Notes under the pieces: generated by a model
What the model was told of the DNA's origin: nothing
What the model saw: the letters and a program-made list of their open reading frames with translations, nothing else
Database searches by the model: none
Made by a program: the position numbers and the translations under genes
Shown: positions 51,142 to 60,283 of the stretch, piece by piece
Numbering within the stretch: the stretch's first letter is position 1
How the letters are laid out: every line of letters begins with the position of its first letter
From: Brucella cytisi
GTDB taxonomy: Bacteria; Pseudomonadota; Alphaproteobacteria; Rhizobiales; Rhizobiaceae
NCBI GenBank assembly: GCA_012103075.1
Contig: JAAVLQ010000002.1
Location: 451,001-515,000, forward strand
Reading direction: 5' to 3'
Length of the DNA: 64,000 nucleotides

Positions 51142-51891
51142 ATGAAGAGGCTGCAGGATAAGGTCGCAATCATCACCGGTGCCGGCTCGGGCTTCGGTTC
51201 AGGCATGGCGCGCCGATTTGCAGCCGAAGGTGCAAAAGTCGTTCTCGCCGATGTGAACGTGAAGCGTGTCGAGGATGAGCTTGCCGATATCGGCAAGAAC
51301 GCTCTTTCCGTGCAGGCTGATGTTTCGCGCAAGGACGACATGGAGCGCGTGGCGCGCACAGCCTTCGAAACGTTCGGCCGCATCGACATCATGATCAACA
51401 ATGCCGGTTTTACGCATCGCAACATGCCGCTGACCGAAGTGACGGAGGACAGTTTCGACCTGATCGCGTCCGTGAATATGAAGGCGCTTTATTATTCGAC
51501 GCAGATCGTTGTACCGATCATGGAGCATCAGGGCGGAGGCGTCATCATCAACACGGCTTCGGCTACCGCACTGCGCCCGCGCAAGGGCCTCGTCTGGTAC
51601 AGCGCGTCCAAGGGCTGGATCATCAGCGCGACCAAGGCGATGGCGCTGGAACTCGCGGACAAGAATATCCGCGTGAACTGCATCTGCCCGGCCGAAAGCG
51701 ACGGTGAGGCACTGAAACTGTTTCTGGAGGAGGACACGCTGGAGGCTCGTGCAGCACTTAAGGCCACCATTCCCCTCAATCGGTTTTCGACGCCGGAGGA
51801 TGTGGCCGAAGCCGCACTCTGGCTGGCCTCGGACGCCGCTTCCATGGTGACGGGGACGGCACTGAATATCGACGGTGGTTACTCAATCTAG
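51142..51891 (+). CDS. short-chain dehydrogenase/reductase
   Basis: 249 residues, intact. Cofactor motif IITGAGSGFGSGMARRFAAE, NNAG in DIMINNAGFTHRNMPL, and the catalytic set Ser (NTASATA) and YSASK (GLVWYSASKGWIIS). The substrate loop VNCICPAESDGEALKLFLEE is unusual; SDRs normally have a P-G-x-x-x-T pattern there. GGAG lies before the ATG at 51142. It starts just past the IS110 element, which may have changed its promoter, and its stop overlaps the convergent HD gene stop. Confidence 0.87.
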   Translation: MKRLQDKVAIITGAGSGFGSGMARRFAAEGAKVVLADVNVKRVEDELADIGKNALSVQADVSRKDDMERVARTAFETFGRIDIMINNAGFTHRNMPLTEVTEDSFDLIASVNMKALYYSTQIVVPIMEHQGGGVIINTASATALRPRKGLVWYSASKGWIISATKAMALELADKNIRVNCICPAESDGEALKLFLEEDTLEARAALKATIPLNRFSTPEDVAEAALWLASDAASMVTGTALNIDGGYSI

Positions 51892-52538
51892 CCATCGGCT
51901 TCGGCAAGGAAGTCATCAAAAATGGCTTCCAGCCGACTGTGCCGTTCAGCGGCCATGAGCTTTCCGGTTTCCGTCTTGAAACCGGAGGCGAGGCCGAACA
52001 GTTTGGTGCGGAAATGGTCGAGCGCGAAAAGCTTGTCGTTCAGCGGGCGGTTTTCGGCGTGTGGGTCGCGCCAGTCGTAAAGCGCACTGCCCATGCGGCC
52101 CGCAATGTAGAAACACCGGGCAGCTCCAATCACGCCAATGGCATCAAGCCGGTCCGCATCCTGCAGGATTTTCGCTTCCATCGTGACAGGCTCGATATTG
52201 GCTGAAAAGCTGTGCGCCTCGATGGCATGGGCAGCGAGGTCGATATGTGTTTCATTCCAGCTGAGACTGCGCAGCAGCGTTGTCGCCTTTTCTGCTGCCA
52301 GACGCGAGGCGCGATTTCTGTCGGGCGAATTCTTCTCCACGCTTACGCAGTCATGCAGCAGGGCTGCGGCGCAAAGCACTTCGGCATCGCCGCCTTCCCG
52401 ACGCTGGATCGCAGCGGCATTTTTCCAGACACGGGCAAGGTGGGACAGGTCATGTGACCCGTCCTCGCCGTGTTCGAGCGCATGAGGCAGCAGCCTTTCG
52501 GCAAGCGTTGCGAAAGGCGCGAAGATATGTGCTGTCAT
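51888..52538 (-). CDS. HD-domain phosphohydrolase
   Basis: 216 residues, intact. HD metal site: His in GSHDLSHLARVWKNAAAI, the HD pair in LCAAALLHDCVSVEKNSPDR, and a late Asp in AKILQDADRLDAIGVIGAA. It matches the YedJ-type uncharacterised HD hydrolases. Stop overlaps the SDR stop by four bases, convergent. The MFS gene follows downstream with a 44-base gap on the same strand. Confidence 0.83.
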   Translation of the reverse strand: MTAHIFAPFATLAERLLPHALEHGEDGSHDLSHLARVWKNAAAIQRREGGDAEVLCAAALLHDCVSVEKNSPDRNRASRLAAEKATTLLRSLSWNETHIDLAAHAIEAHSFSANIEPVTMEAKILQDADRLDAIGVIGAARCFYIAGRMGSALYDWRDPHAENRPLNDKLFALDHFRTKLFGLASGFKTETGKLMAAERHSRLEAIFDDFLAEADG

Positions 52539-52582
52539 TCTGGTTCTGCCGTGGGTTTTGCGGATTCGGGAGATGGCCGAAA

Positions 52583-53847
52583 TTATCGGTTCTTGCGCAG
52601 GACGGTCCAGTTATAAAATGCGCCGAGAGCCATAATCAGGCAAGTGCCGAGAAAAACGGAACGCATGCCGAAGTGACCGCCGACGAAACCGCCAGCGACG
52701 GGGCCAGCAACCTGCCCGACATATTGGGCCGAGACGGAATAGCCCAGAATGCCGCCCGCTACGCGGTCGGGCACATTGTGCCGGATGACGCTGGTGATGC
52801 AGGGCAGCAATCCGCCCAGCGCCAGCCCCATCAGAAAACGCAGGCCGATCAGCTGCCGGGCTTCCGTCACGAAAGCCTGCGGGATCAGAAGCAGCGCGGA
52901 AATTGACAGTGCACCGATGATGACGCGGGTGTGGCCAATGCGGTCGGCAAGGCGCCCCAGTCGCGAGGATGACATGATGCTGCCGAGGGCTGCAGCAGCC
53001 ATTACCACGCCGGAAATCAGTGTCACTTTCGTCTGATCGTCCACCAGCTGGATCACATAGACGGTGATGATCGGCTCAATCGACATATTGGCAAAAGCAG
53101 CAGCATACCCGTCACCAGCATGGCGATAACCGGTTTCCTGTCAGGAATGGCAGCCCAGATGGATTCCGCCTTCTGCTCCTTGGTCGGCTTCGGTGGCTTG
53201 CGCTCTTCGCGTATCAGAAAGGTGGTGGCCAGAAAGGTGAGAAAGATCACGCCGCCAGCCAGCCAGAAGGTTGCGCGAATGCCGATCAGCGGCGGCAAAG
53301 CGCCGCCGAGCAGCGGGCCGGCCAGATTGCCCGCCATGATGCCAGCCGAAAGCGCGCCCAGCGCCCAGCCGGTCTTTTCTTTTGGCGTCTGGGTAGCGAC
53401 GAGGATCATCGAGCCGGACGAATAGCCGCCTGCGATGCCCACGAACAGACGCAGCGCCACCAGCTGCCAGACGCTCGTCACCATGCCGATCAGCGACATG
53501 GCGATGGCCATGCCGAGGCTGGCGCGGATCAGCATCAGCTTACGTCCATAACGGTCGCCGAGCCTGCCCCACAGTGGCGCGACGAAGGCTGCTGCCAGAA
53601 AGGTGGCGCCGTAAGCGATACCTGACCACTGCACGATTGCCGCGTGATCGGTGACGCCCAATTGTTCCACATAGAGCGGCAGGAAGGGGAGGAGGAGCGA
53701 CATGGCAATGAGCGTCGTGAACGAACCGATGAGGCAGATCAGCAGATTCTGCTTCCAGTAGCGCTCGTGATTATCTTCGATGGCCATATTTTCCCGGCGG
53801 GCTGCAGTGACGGTTTCGTCGCTTGCAGCGGCTTGGGCGGTGCTCAT
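52583..53847 (-). CDS. MFS transporter, one frame break
   Basis: About 421 residues, 12 membrane spans, of the DHA1 (drug:H+ antiporter) pattern, with GRLGDRYGRKLMLIRASLGM after span 2. The N-terminus is a 40-residue cytosolic tail (MSTAQAAASDETVTAARREN). The frame breaks near 53098 (VTGMLLLL, then FANMSIEPIITVYVIQLV), a T run with one base missing. The substrate cannot be told. It is divergent from the GntR gene at 53966, which may regulate it. Confidence 0.87.
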
Positions 53848-53965
53848 GTCATTTCTCGCGATTGCAATGTATTCCATTTTGGGATACCAAAACGGTATGC
53901 ATGAATGCGCCTGTTGATGAGGCTTGTCAATTGCAGCGCTGATCGAAAATGGAGAATGGTCGCCA

Positions 53966-54631
53966 ATGTCACAGATGAGGCAGGTTGAAACGCAGCTTCG
54001 CGACATGATTCTCGGTCTGGAACTGGGGCCGGGCGAACGGTTGACCGAGCGCTGGATCGAGGCACAGTTTGAAGCCTCACGCACGCCGATCCGGGCAGCG
54101 CTTCTGCGGCTGGAGGCGGAAGGCCTGATCTGTCGTGAAGGGCGCGGCTGGACGGTCTCGCCAATCAATCTCAGCGAAATTGAACAAATCGGTGTCTATC
54201 GTGAAGCGCTGGAAATTGCCGCGTTAAAGCTCACCTGCGCGCTTGAAGATCGCAGCGGTGTGGAACTGATTCTGGCGATGCTGGATAGCTGTGATGCGGA
54301 CACATCGCGCGAGGAATGGCACCGGATCGGCATGGATTTTCATATCGAACTGGCGCGCCTGTCCGGCAACGAGTTTCTCAGCCGTGGCGTGCGCGATGCT
54401 ATGCAGCGTCTCTCACGGGCGCGCTGGCTGGAAGTGCGCGACGAGGCGGCGCTCGCTTGCGCATGGGCCGAACACCGCTCCATTCTCGATGCGGTGTGCG
54501 AAGGAAATGCCGACAAGGCGACGGCGTTGATGAGTGCGCATCTGGACGGAAGCCGCAGCCGCCTCGTCAATAGTCTGCACGACGACCGGCGCGGCCTCAA
54601 GGCGCGGGGCTTTGCCGTCATCAGCGCGTGA
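53966..54631 (+). CDS. GntR-family transcriptional regulator (FCD type)
   Basis: 221 residues, intact. Winged helix: LRDMILGLELGPGERLTERW then ASRTPIRAALLRLEAEGLIC. FCD effector domain with metal/ligand residues in IGMDFHIELARLSGNEFLSR and WAEHRSILDAV. ATG at 53966 with GGAGAA upstream; a TTG 14 codons earlier is less likely. Divergent from the MFS gene. Confidence 0.88.
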   Translation: MSQMRQVETQLRDMILGLELGPGERLTERWIEAQFEASRTPIRAALLRLEAEGLICREGRGWTVSPINLSEIEQIGVYREALEIAALKLTCALEDRSGVELILAMLDSCDADTSREEWHRIGMDFHIELARLSGNEFLSRGVRDAMQRLSRARWLEVRDEAALACAWAEHRSILDAVCEGNADKATALMSAHLDGSRSRLVNSLHDDRRGLKARGFAVISA

Positions 54632-54639
54632 CGCAATCA

Positions 54640-54861
54640 TTACCATTCGGGCAGCTTATGGCCGTCTCGCGAATAATATTGTGCGCGCCCATCACCGATG
54701 CCGATATCCCGCAAGAGATATTCCGGCGAATGTTCGGTAACGACGATATGAGTACGTTTGCGCGAAAACAGGCGGGAGAACAGCGCGCTCCAGCCGCTTT
54801 CCGGCCTGTGGTTGATCGTGGGCGCTGTGGCGATTGTGCAGGCAGAATCGACGTTTTTCAT
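54640..54861 (-). CDS. DUF1127 (YjiS-like) small protein
   Basis: 73 residues. It ends with the DUF1127 pattern EYLLRDIGIGDGRAQYYSRD. Two hundred such genes are known in Rhizobiales; they bind RNA or act in phosphate/carbon control in some species. The ATG at 54861 (MKNVDSACTIATAPTINHRP) has GGTGAG before it. Convergent with the GntR gene, divergent from the LysR gene. Confidence 0.78.
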   Translation of the reverse strand: MKNVDSACTIATAPTINHRPESGWSALFSRLFSRKRTHIVVTEHSPEYLLRDIGIGDGRAQYYSRDGHKLPEW

Positions 54862-54984
54862 GATCTCACCTATCGAATGAAGCGGCTGTGGGAGGCAGCT
54901 GCTTGTTAAATTCTGCCTATAGGTATGCGCCTGAAAGCCTTTGTTTTCCAATCGAACCTCGATTAGTATGCATAAGGAGGACTT

Positions 54985-55877
54985 ATGCATCATGACGACA
55001 GCGCTTCCCCTTTATCGGCCATTCGCGTTTTTGAATCCGCCGCCCGCCATGCAAGTTTTACCCGCGCTGCGGAGGAACTGGGCATGACACAGGCCGCGGT
55101 CAGCTATCAGATCAAGATATTGGAGGAGCGTGTCGGCGCGCCGCTTTTCTTACGTATGCCGCGACAGGTGGAACTGACCGAACTTGGCAGGCAGCTTGCT
55201 CCCGCGATCACGGAAGCGTTCGAGACGATGCGCAATGCCTTTGCCAGCCTGCGGGAAGATGCGGAGGGTACGCTGTCGATCAGCGTTCTTGCCACTTTTG
55301 CCGCCAACTGGCTGGCGCATCGGCTTGGTTCGTTCCAGATGCGGCATCCGTCACTCGCGGTCCGGCTCGATACGTCCGACAGCATGATCGATTTTGCGAC
55401 GACCAATGTGGACATCGCGATCAGAAGCGGCTTCGGCAAATGGCCGGGGCTGGAGGCGCATCAGCTCATCAAGGCGAGTTTCACGCCCATGCTGAGCCCG
55501 ACCTTAGCGGCCACTATAGGCGGGGTGAAAGAACCTGCGGACCTCCTGCGGCTCAAGATCATCGATGTGAGCGATCCGTGGTGGAATATCTGGTTCAAGG
55601 CGGCGGGGATCGAAAACCCGCAAATGCAAGGCAATACGCAGAGCCGGCTTGGAGCGCAGCATATCGAAGGTCGGGCGACAGTCGCAGGGCAGGGGTGGGC
55701 ATCCTCACACCTGCTTTCCACCAGATCGAAATCGCTACCGGCCAGCTTATCCAGCCGTTCGATATTCTTGGCGATGATGGGCGATCTTATTGGCTCGTCT
55801 ATCCCAAATCCCGTCGCAATACGCCAAAGGTGCGCGCATTCAGGGAATGGATATTGAGCGAGCTCGACTGCGGATAG
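54985..55877 (+). CDS. LysR-family regulator (GcvA-like), one frame break
   Basis: About 297 residues. Helix-turn-helix FESAARHASFTRAAEELGMT then QAAVSYQIKILEERVGAPLF, the GcvA/AmpR sub-type. The frame breaks in the G4 run near 55694 (ATVAGQG, then VGILTPAFHQIEIATGQLIQ). Stop at 55875. It is convergent with the GST gene, 18 bases away. Confidence 0.87.
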
Positions 55878-55895
55878 ATAGCTGCCAAGACAGGC

Positions 55896-56579
55896 TCAAT
55901 CTTTCGACACGGCGAGGAAAACCGCGTGCTGGGCGTCATATGCACGTTTGAAGGCCGGTCGGGCCTCGCCGCGCGCCACATAGGTCGCAAGGTTCGGATA
56001 GTCGTTCAATATGCCCGAACTCTTCAGCCTCCGCAGCACGGTCACCATCAGAAGATCACCGGCACTGAACGCACCCTCCAGCCAGTCATTGTTGACAAGA
56101 CAGGCGGAAAGGGCATCCAGTCTTTTGCGGATACGCGCTTCCACGATGGGGATGCGCTGCTCGTACCAGCTTTCCTTGCGTTCTACGAAACCGGCAACTT
56201 CCCTTTCGAGGATCGCTGGCTCGATGGTGTTATGCGCGGCGAACATCCATGTGATGGCGCGTGCCCGGCCGTTGGCGTCATCCGGCAGAAGGCCCGGGTT
56301 CTGTTCTGCAATATGAAGCACAATTGACCCGGATTCGAACAGCGCCAGATCGCCCTCTTCATAGGTTGGTATCTGCCCGAAAGGTTGAAGGTCGAGATGG
56401 GGGTGGGCTTTCAGCGCCTCAAACGAGACGAGGCGGACATCATAGTCCTGCCCGGTCTCTTCAAGCGCCCATCGAACGGGCATGTCACGCGCCATCCCTC
56501 GGCCGCGATCAGGCGAATTTTCAAATGCGGTGATGACGGGACGTGCCGGATTGTTGCTGTTGGTGGACGCGTTTTTCAT
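55896..56579 (-). CDS. glutathione S-transferase family protein
   Basis: 227 residues, intact. N-terminal thioredoxin-fold domain (MARDMPVRWALEETGQDYDV; conserved cis-Pro in FGQIPTYEEGDLALFESGSI, the ESxxI pattern), then an all-helical C-terminal domain (LEGAFSAGDLLMVTVLRRL). Likely conjugates or reduces a small electrophile with glutathione. A TetR-like site lies about 135 bases upstream. Confidence 0.9.
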   Translation of the reverse strand: MKNASTNSNNPARPVITAFENSPDRGRGMARDMPVRWALEETGQDYDVRLVSFEALKAHPHLDLQPFGQIPTYEEGDLALFESGSIVLHIAEQNPGLLPDDANGRARAITWMFAAHNTIEPAILEREVAGFVERKESWYEQRIPIVEARIRKRLDALSACLVNNDWLEGAFSAGDLLMVTVLRRLKSSGILNDYPNLATYVARGEARPAFKRAYDAQHAVFLAVSKD

Positions 56580-57027
56580 GATGGTTCCTCCTCACTACAG
56601 CACAGACTGTTCGCAAGGTGTGTTGCAAACCGTGCGTCGGTTCAGTGGCAGCCTGCTGTCGCTTGATCTGAGCGGTTCCCGATATGATCGGGAAAATCTC
56701 CTCCGTTAAATAATACCGACCGGTTGGTATGTTGTCAATGTGGAGAGGCAGGAAGAAGGGGCAAGGGGCGGAGCGAGGGTAGAAGGAGGAAGCCGGGAGA
56801 TGGGCGTTGGAAAGGTGGGAGCAGGTGAAAGGAAACGGGGAAAGGAGGAGCGGATTGGTGCTGTTTGGATTTAAACAGATCACGGAAAAGCAGCCTATCT
56901 TGTGGCGTTCTCATGCATCAGTTTCTCCATAACGTGGCGATTAGTTCCGTCGATTGGTTTCGTGGGAGGTAGTTTGTTCCATCGCATAAGAACCAAAATG
57001 TCGGGCATTTAAATTTTTTCCACCGGA
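56580..57027. other. intergenic region between GST and the ECF41-controlled gene
   Basis: 448 bases. The part from 56740 to 56860 is almost only purines on the plus strand (AAGGGGCAAGGGGCGGAGCG and the like), which is odd beside its neighbours. It also holds a TetR-like palindrome (56712-56730). No gene is seen. Confidence 0.4.
56712..56730. promoter_or_regulatory. TetR-type operator upstream of GST
   Basis: AATACCGACCGGTTGGTAT is palindromic except for one base pair (TACC-GACCGGTT-GGTA) and has the form of TetR-family operators. It lies in the promoter region of the GST gene. No TetR gene is in this window, so the regulator is encoded elsewhere. Confidence 0.55.
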
Positions 57028-57054
57028 TGTCACATTCGGCGTTGCTGTCTCGTC
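57028..57054 (+). promoter_or_regulatory. probable ECF41 promoter
   Basis: TGTCACA (57028-57034), a 16-base spacer and CGTC (57051-57054), 38 bases before the start of the carboxymuconolactone-decarboxylase-like gene. TGTCACA-N16-CGTC is the known target of ECF41 sigma factors. The sigma gene is the second gene of this operon, so it drives its own production. Confidence 0.75.
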
Positions 57055-57092
57055 ATGTCTATCGAACCCCTTGAACCGAAAGGAACAATACC

Positions 57093-57564
57093 ATGACCCC
57101 TCTGCTCAACCCGTTCGATGTTGCCCCTGCCACGATGAAATCCTCGGTTGAACGCTTCGATGACCATCGCATCCAGTCTGGAAGCGAGCCTGATCGAGCT
57201 TGTCAAAATCCGCTCCTCGCAGATCAATGCCTGCGCCAATTGCATCAATATGCATACGCTTGAAGCACGTTCTCTTGGCGAGACCGAACAACGCATCTAT
57301 TTGTTGTCCGCATGGCGCGAAGCACCGTGCTACTCTGAGCGCGAACGTGCGGCTCTGGGATGGGTCGATGCGCTGACCCGTTTGTCACAAGGTCACGATC
57401 TGGAAGACGCCCGCACTGCCATGCAGGCACAGTTCACTGAGGAGGAGCAAGTGAACCTTACGCTGATGATCAACATCATCAATGGATGGAACCGCATGGC
57501 GGTTGGCTTCGGCCTCTGGTTCGAGCCGGAAGCCAAGAAGCCGGCAGTAAAGGCAGCCGTCTGA
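57093..57564 (+). CDS. carboxymuconolactone decarboxylase/AhpD-like protein, one frame break
   Basis: About 156 residues. The redox pair and His lie in IRSSQINACANCINMHTLEA (C-x-x-C, then H). The ATG at 57093 (MTPLLNPFDVAPATMKS) has AAGGAAC before it; the frame breaks near 57145 before NASMTIASSLEASLIELVKI. Such COE-type proteins (carboxymuconolactone decarboxylase, oxidoreductase, epimerase) are the typical partners of ECF41 sigma factors. Its stop overlaps the sigma start. Confidence 0.85.
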
Positions 57565-58424
57565 TGGCTGACACATCCTTGCAAGGCGATGCAGCTGACA
57601 GCTTCGATCCGCTGCGCCCGAAACTGATCCGCGTTGCCTATCGCATGTTGGGTTCGGTCGCCGATGCCGAGGATATGGTGCAGGAGGCGTTCATCCGATG
57701 GATGAACGCTGATCGCAGCGAAGTGCGCGAGCCGGAGGCCTTTCTGCGCCGCACTGTTACCCGCCTGTGCCTTGATTTTCTGAAATCCGGTCGCAACCAG
57801 CGCGAAACCTATTTCGGGCCGTGGATTCCCGATCCGGTTGTCGAAGAGGAAGCGGATGACGATGTCACCCTTCCGCTCATGCTGGCGCTGGAGCGTCTTT
57901 CGCCATTGGAGCGCGCCGCGTTCCTGCTGCATGATGTCTTCGGACTGGATTTTGACGAGATAGCGGGGACTATCCGGCGCGATGCCGCTGCCTGCCGCCA
58001 GCTTGCTGCACGGGCGCGCAAGCATGTGCGCGAGGAGCGTCCGCGTTTTCAGGTCGACAAGCAGCGCGGGCTCGAACTGGCGCAGGCCTTCTTCAATGCG
58101 TCGCGCAGCGGCGACATGAATGCGCTTGGTGCGATGCTGGCAGCCGACGTCAACCTTCAGGCCGATGGTGGCGGCAAACGCCCGGCTTTCCCGAAGCCTG
58201 TTTTCGGCTTTGATGAGGTGATGAAAACCCACGAGAAACTGGCGGGCTATTTCCGTGGCAACCAGTCCACGCTTTTGCGTACGGTCTTCATCAATGGTTT
58301 GCCCGGTATCATCACGCGTGAAGCCGATGGCGAAATCCAGACGACAGCTCTTGATATAGAAGACGGCAAGATTGTCGGTATCTATGTGGTGCGCAACCCC
58401 GACAAGCTTAAGCATCTGCACTGA
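57564..58424 (+). CDS. ECF41-type sigma factor with SnoaL-like C-terminal domain
   Basis: 286 residues, intact. Sigma regions 2 and 4 are followed by a SnoaL-like extension. All three ECF41 marks are visible: WIPDP at residues 87-91 (WLPEP type, linker), DGGGK at 201-205 and NPDKL at 278-282. No anti-sigma gene lies near. In this family the extension itself controls the activity of the sigma factor. ATGA overlap with the carboxymuconolactone-decarboxylase-like gene. Confidence 0.9.
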   Translation: MADTSLQGDAADSFDPLRPKLIRVAYRMLGSVADAEDMVQEAFIRWMNADRSEVREPEAFLRRTVTRLCLDFLKSGRNQRETYFGPWIPDPVVEEEADDDVTLPLMLALERLSPLERAAFLLHDVFGLDFDEIAGTIRRDAAACRQLAARARKHVREERPRFQVDKQRGLELAQAFFNASRSGDMNALGAMLAADVNLQADGGGKRPAFPKPVFGFDEVMKTHEKLAGYFRGNQSTLLRTVFINGLPGIITREADGEIQTTALDIEDGKIVGIYVVRNPDKLKHLH

Positions 58425-58493
58425 GCAATACTGGGCCCCGCTTTCGGGCGACATGCACTTTTTGATGCCGTTCGGGGCCGTCCACCCCAACAT

Positions 58494-58611
58494 ATTTGTT
58501 TTCAAACATGTCTTTGTCCCGAAACCGGTCTCCACTTTCGGGAGACATGTTTATTTGTTTTCAAGCATGTCTCTATCCAAAAACCGGTGTCCACTTTTGG
58601 AGACATGCTTT
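58494..58611. repeat. tandem pair of the dispersed repeat (period 59)
   Basis: ATTTGTTTTCAAACATGTCT and ATTTGTTTTCAAGCATGTCT begin two 59-base units, each with CCGGT-TCCAC(T)TTT-GGAGACATG. A diverged third copy (CTTTCGGGCGACATGCACTT) lies at 58441. They separate the convergent ECF41 and azlD genes. Confidence 0.65.
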
Positions 58612-58910
58612 TACCCGATCAGGTAGCGGCAGGCGCCTGCCGCGCCAATGCCGATCAGCACGGTTGGCAGCATGGAAAAGCGCGTTGCGGCGAAGATCGT
58701 GACTGCAAGCGCGATCAGGTCGGCAGGCTTGTCGGACACGAAATCGGGCGCGATGACCGAAATCAGAACACAACCGGGAGCTGCTTCCATCACCGCCGTC
58801 GCACGTTTGCTGAGCGTGCGGTTGCGCAGCAGCACATAGCCGCCGATCCGCGTGAGATAGGTGACACTTGCCATCAGAACGATGGTCAGAACGGCCAATG
58901 GATCGATCAT
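58611..58910 (-). CDS. azlD: AzlD-family membrane protein
   Basis: 99 residues, intact, with three to four membrane spans (MIDPLAVLTIVLMASVTYLT, GCVLISVIAPDF, LIALAVTIFAATRF). Small subunit of the branched-chain amino acid exporter AzlCD. Start overlaps the azlC stop by four bases. It ends within the tandem repeat. Confidence 0.87.
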   Translation of the reverse strand: MIDPLAVLTIVLMASVTYLTRIGGYVLLRNRTLSKRATAVMEAAPGCVLISVIAPDFVSDKPADLIALAVTIFAATRFSMLPTVLIGIGAAGACRYLIG

Positions 58911-59645
58911 TCTTCACCTGCCAGCAGATAGGCTGCAACGAGACCGGACAAGGCACCGGCGGCGACATACCGGGCACCGGGAACGGTGAGATAGGTCAGC
59001 GCGGCCACCACAAGGCTGACCAGCCACGGGCGCGCTGCCGCAAAACCTTTCCACATGCCCGCCAGCAGAACCAGAAACACTGCCGGAAATGCCATGTCGA
59101 AACCATAGGGGCGCAGGTCTCCCATCATCGGCCCGAAGGCGGCACCCAGCGTGGTGAATAGACCCCATGCGAGATAGAAAGGAATGGCCACGCCGGCATA
59201 GAAGGTGACGCTCAGCGCCGGATTGACGCCTTTCGACTGGCGACGTTTCGCATCGGCAAGGCCGAGCGCCCAGCTTTCATCGCACATCAGAAACAGGCTC
59301 GCAAAAGCCTTGCGCTTGGGCAGATGGCGAATGAAGGGGGGGCAGAGCCGCGCCCATCAGCAGATGGCGGCTGTTGACCAGAAAGGTGATCGCAACAATC
59401 AGCAGGACATGCGGCGGCGAGGTCCAGAGCTGGATGGCTGCGAATTCCGATCCGCCTGCAAAGTTCAGTCCGGTCATCAGGGGACTTCGATGACGCTGAG
59501 GCCTTTTGTGCGGCCTGCGCGCCCAGAACCAGCGCATAGGGAATAATGCCAAGCAAAACCGGCAGACCGGCTGCGGCCCCGCGACGGAACTCCGAGCCGC
59601 GCCCGGATCTGCTTTTTGAGGCACATAGGCCTGTGAAATATCCAT
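58907..59645 (-). CDS. azlC: AzlC-family branched-chain amino acid exporter, frame broken several times
   Basis: About 245 residues. The pieces give MDISQAYVPQKADPGA, then EFRRGAAAGLPVLLGIIPYA, LMTGLNFAGGSEFAAIQLW, TFLVNSRHLLMGAAL and MCDESWALGLADAKR: the full AzlC sequence. Breaks lie near 59595, 59500, 59480 and 59338. It works with AzlD. The Lrp-type regulator is divergent (179 bases away), the usual arrangement for this exporter. Confidence 0.83.
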
Positions 59646-59824
59646 AAAATTCCCGTTGACCAACCGGTAACTGGTTGCCCCTTGCTCAGTCTCTTGCGTG
59701 TTTGCTTGAGAAGTTTCGTGACTATAACCAATCTCTTGAGCAATTTGGTTGCGAATTATGCCCTTATGCATCAATATTTGGCAGATAATGCCAATAATAT
59801 CAGCATAAATGGAATCGAACGCCA

Positions 59825-60283
59825 ATGAAGCTGGATGATATCGATAAACGGATTCTGCGCGTGTTGCAGCGCGATGGCCGCATCGCCAATAACGATCTCG
59901 CACGCGAGGTCGGCCTTTCGCCGTCACCATGCCTGCGGCGGGTGAAGCTTCTGGAAGAGGCGGGTGTGATCGACCGTTATGTCGCCGTGCTGAACCCGGC
60001 CAAGGTTGGCAAAGGGCTCACTTTCTTCACGCGCATCCGGCTGGACCAGCAGGATGAGGAAACGCTTCAGACTTTCGCCAAGGAAATCCTGAAGCTGCCG
60101 CAGGTGCTCGAATGCTATTTCATGCTTGGCGATTATGATGCGATGATCCGCGTGGTGGCGGCGGATATCGAGGATTACCGCCGCTTCCAGTCGGAATATC
60201 TGAGCCGTATAAAGGGCGTTCAGAATCTGAAGACCGACGTGCCAAGCCAGACGGTCAAGCAGACTTCCGAAATGCCGCTCTAA
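59825..60283 (+). CDS. Lrp/AsnC-family transcriptional regulator
   Basis: 152 residues, intact. Helix-turn-helix DKRILRVLQRDGRIANNDLA then EVGLSPSPCLRRVKLLEEAG; RAM ligand-binding domain with LPQVLECYFMLGDYDAMIRV. It is divergent from azlCD and likely controls it in response to an amino acid. The stop overlaps the convergent MFS stop. Confidence 0.92.
   Translation: MKLDDIDKRILRVLQRDGRIANNDLAREVGLSPSPCLRRVKLLEEAGVIDRYVAVLNPAKVGKGLTFFTRIRLDQQDEETLQTFAKEILKLPQVLECYFMLGDYDAMIRVVAADIEDYRRFQSEYLSRIKGVQNLKTDVPSQTVKQTSEMPL

Noticed and set aside
58494..58611. CRISPR-like tandem repeats
   Set aside because: Only two to three contiguous units without spacers; they match the dispersed element family.
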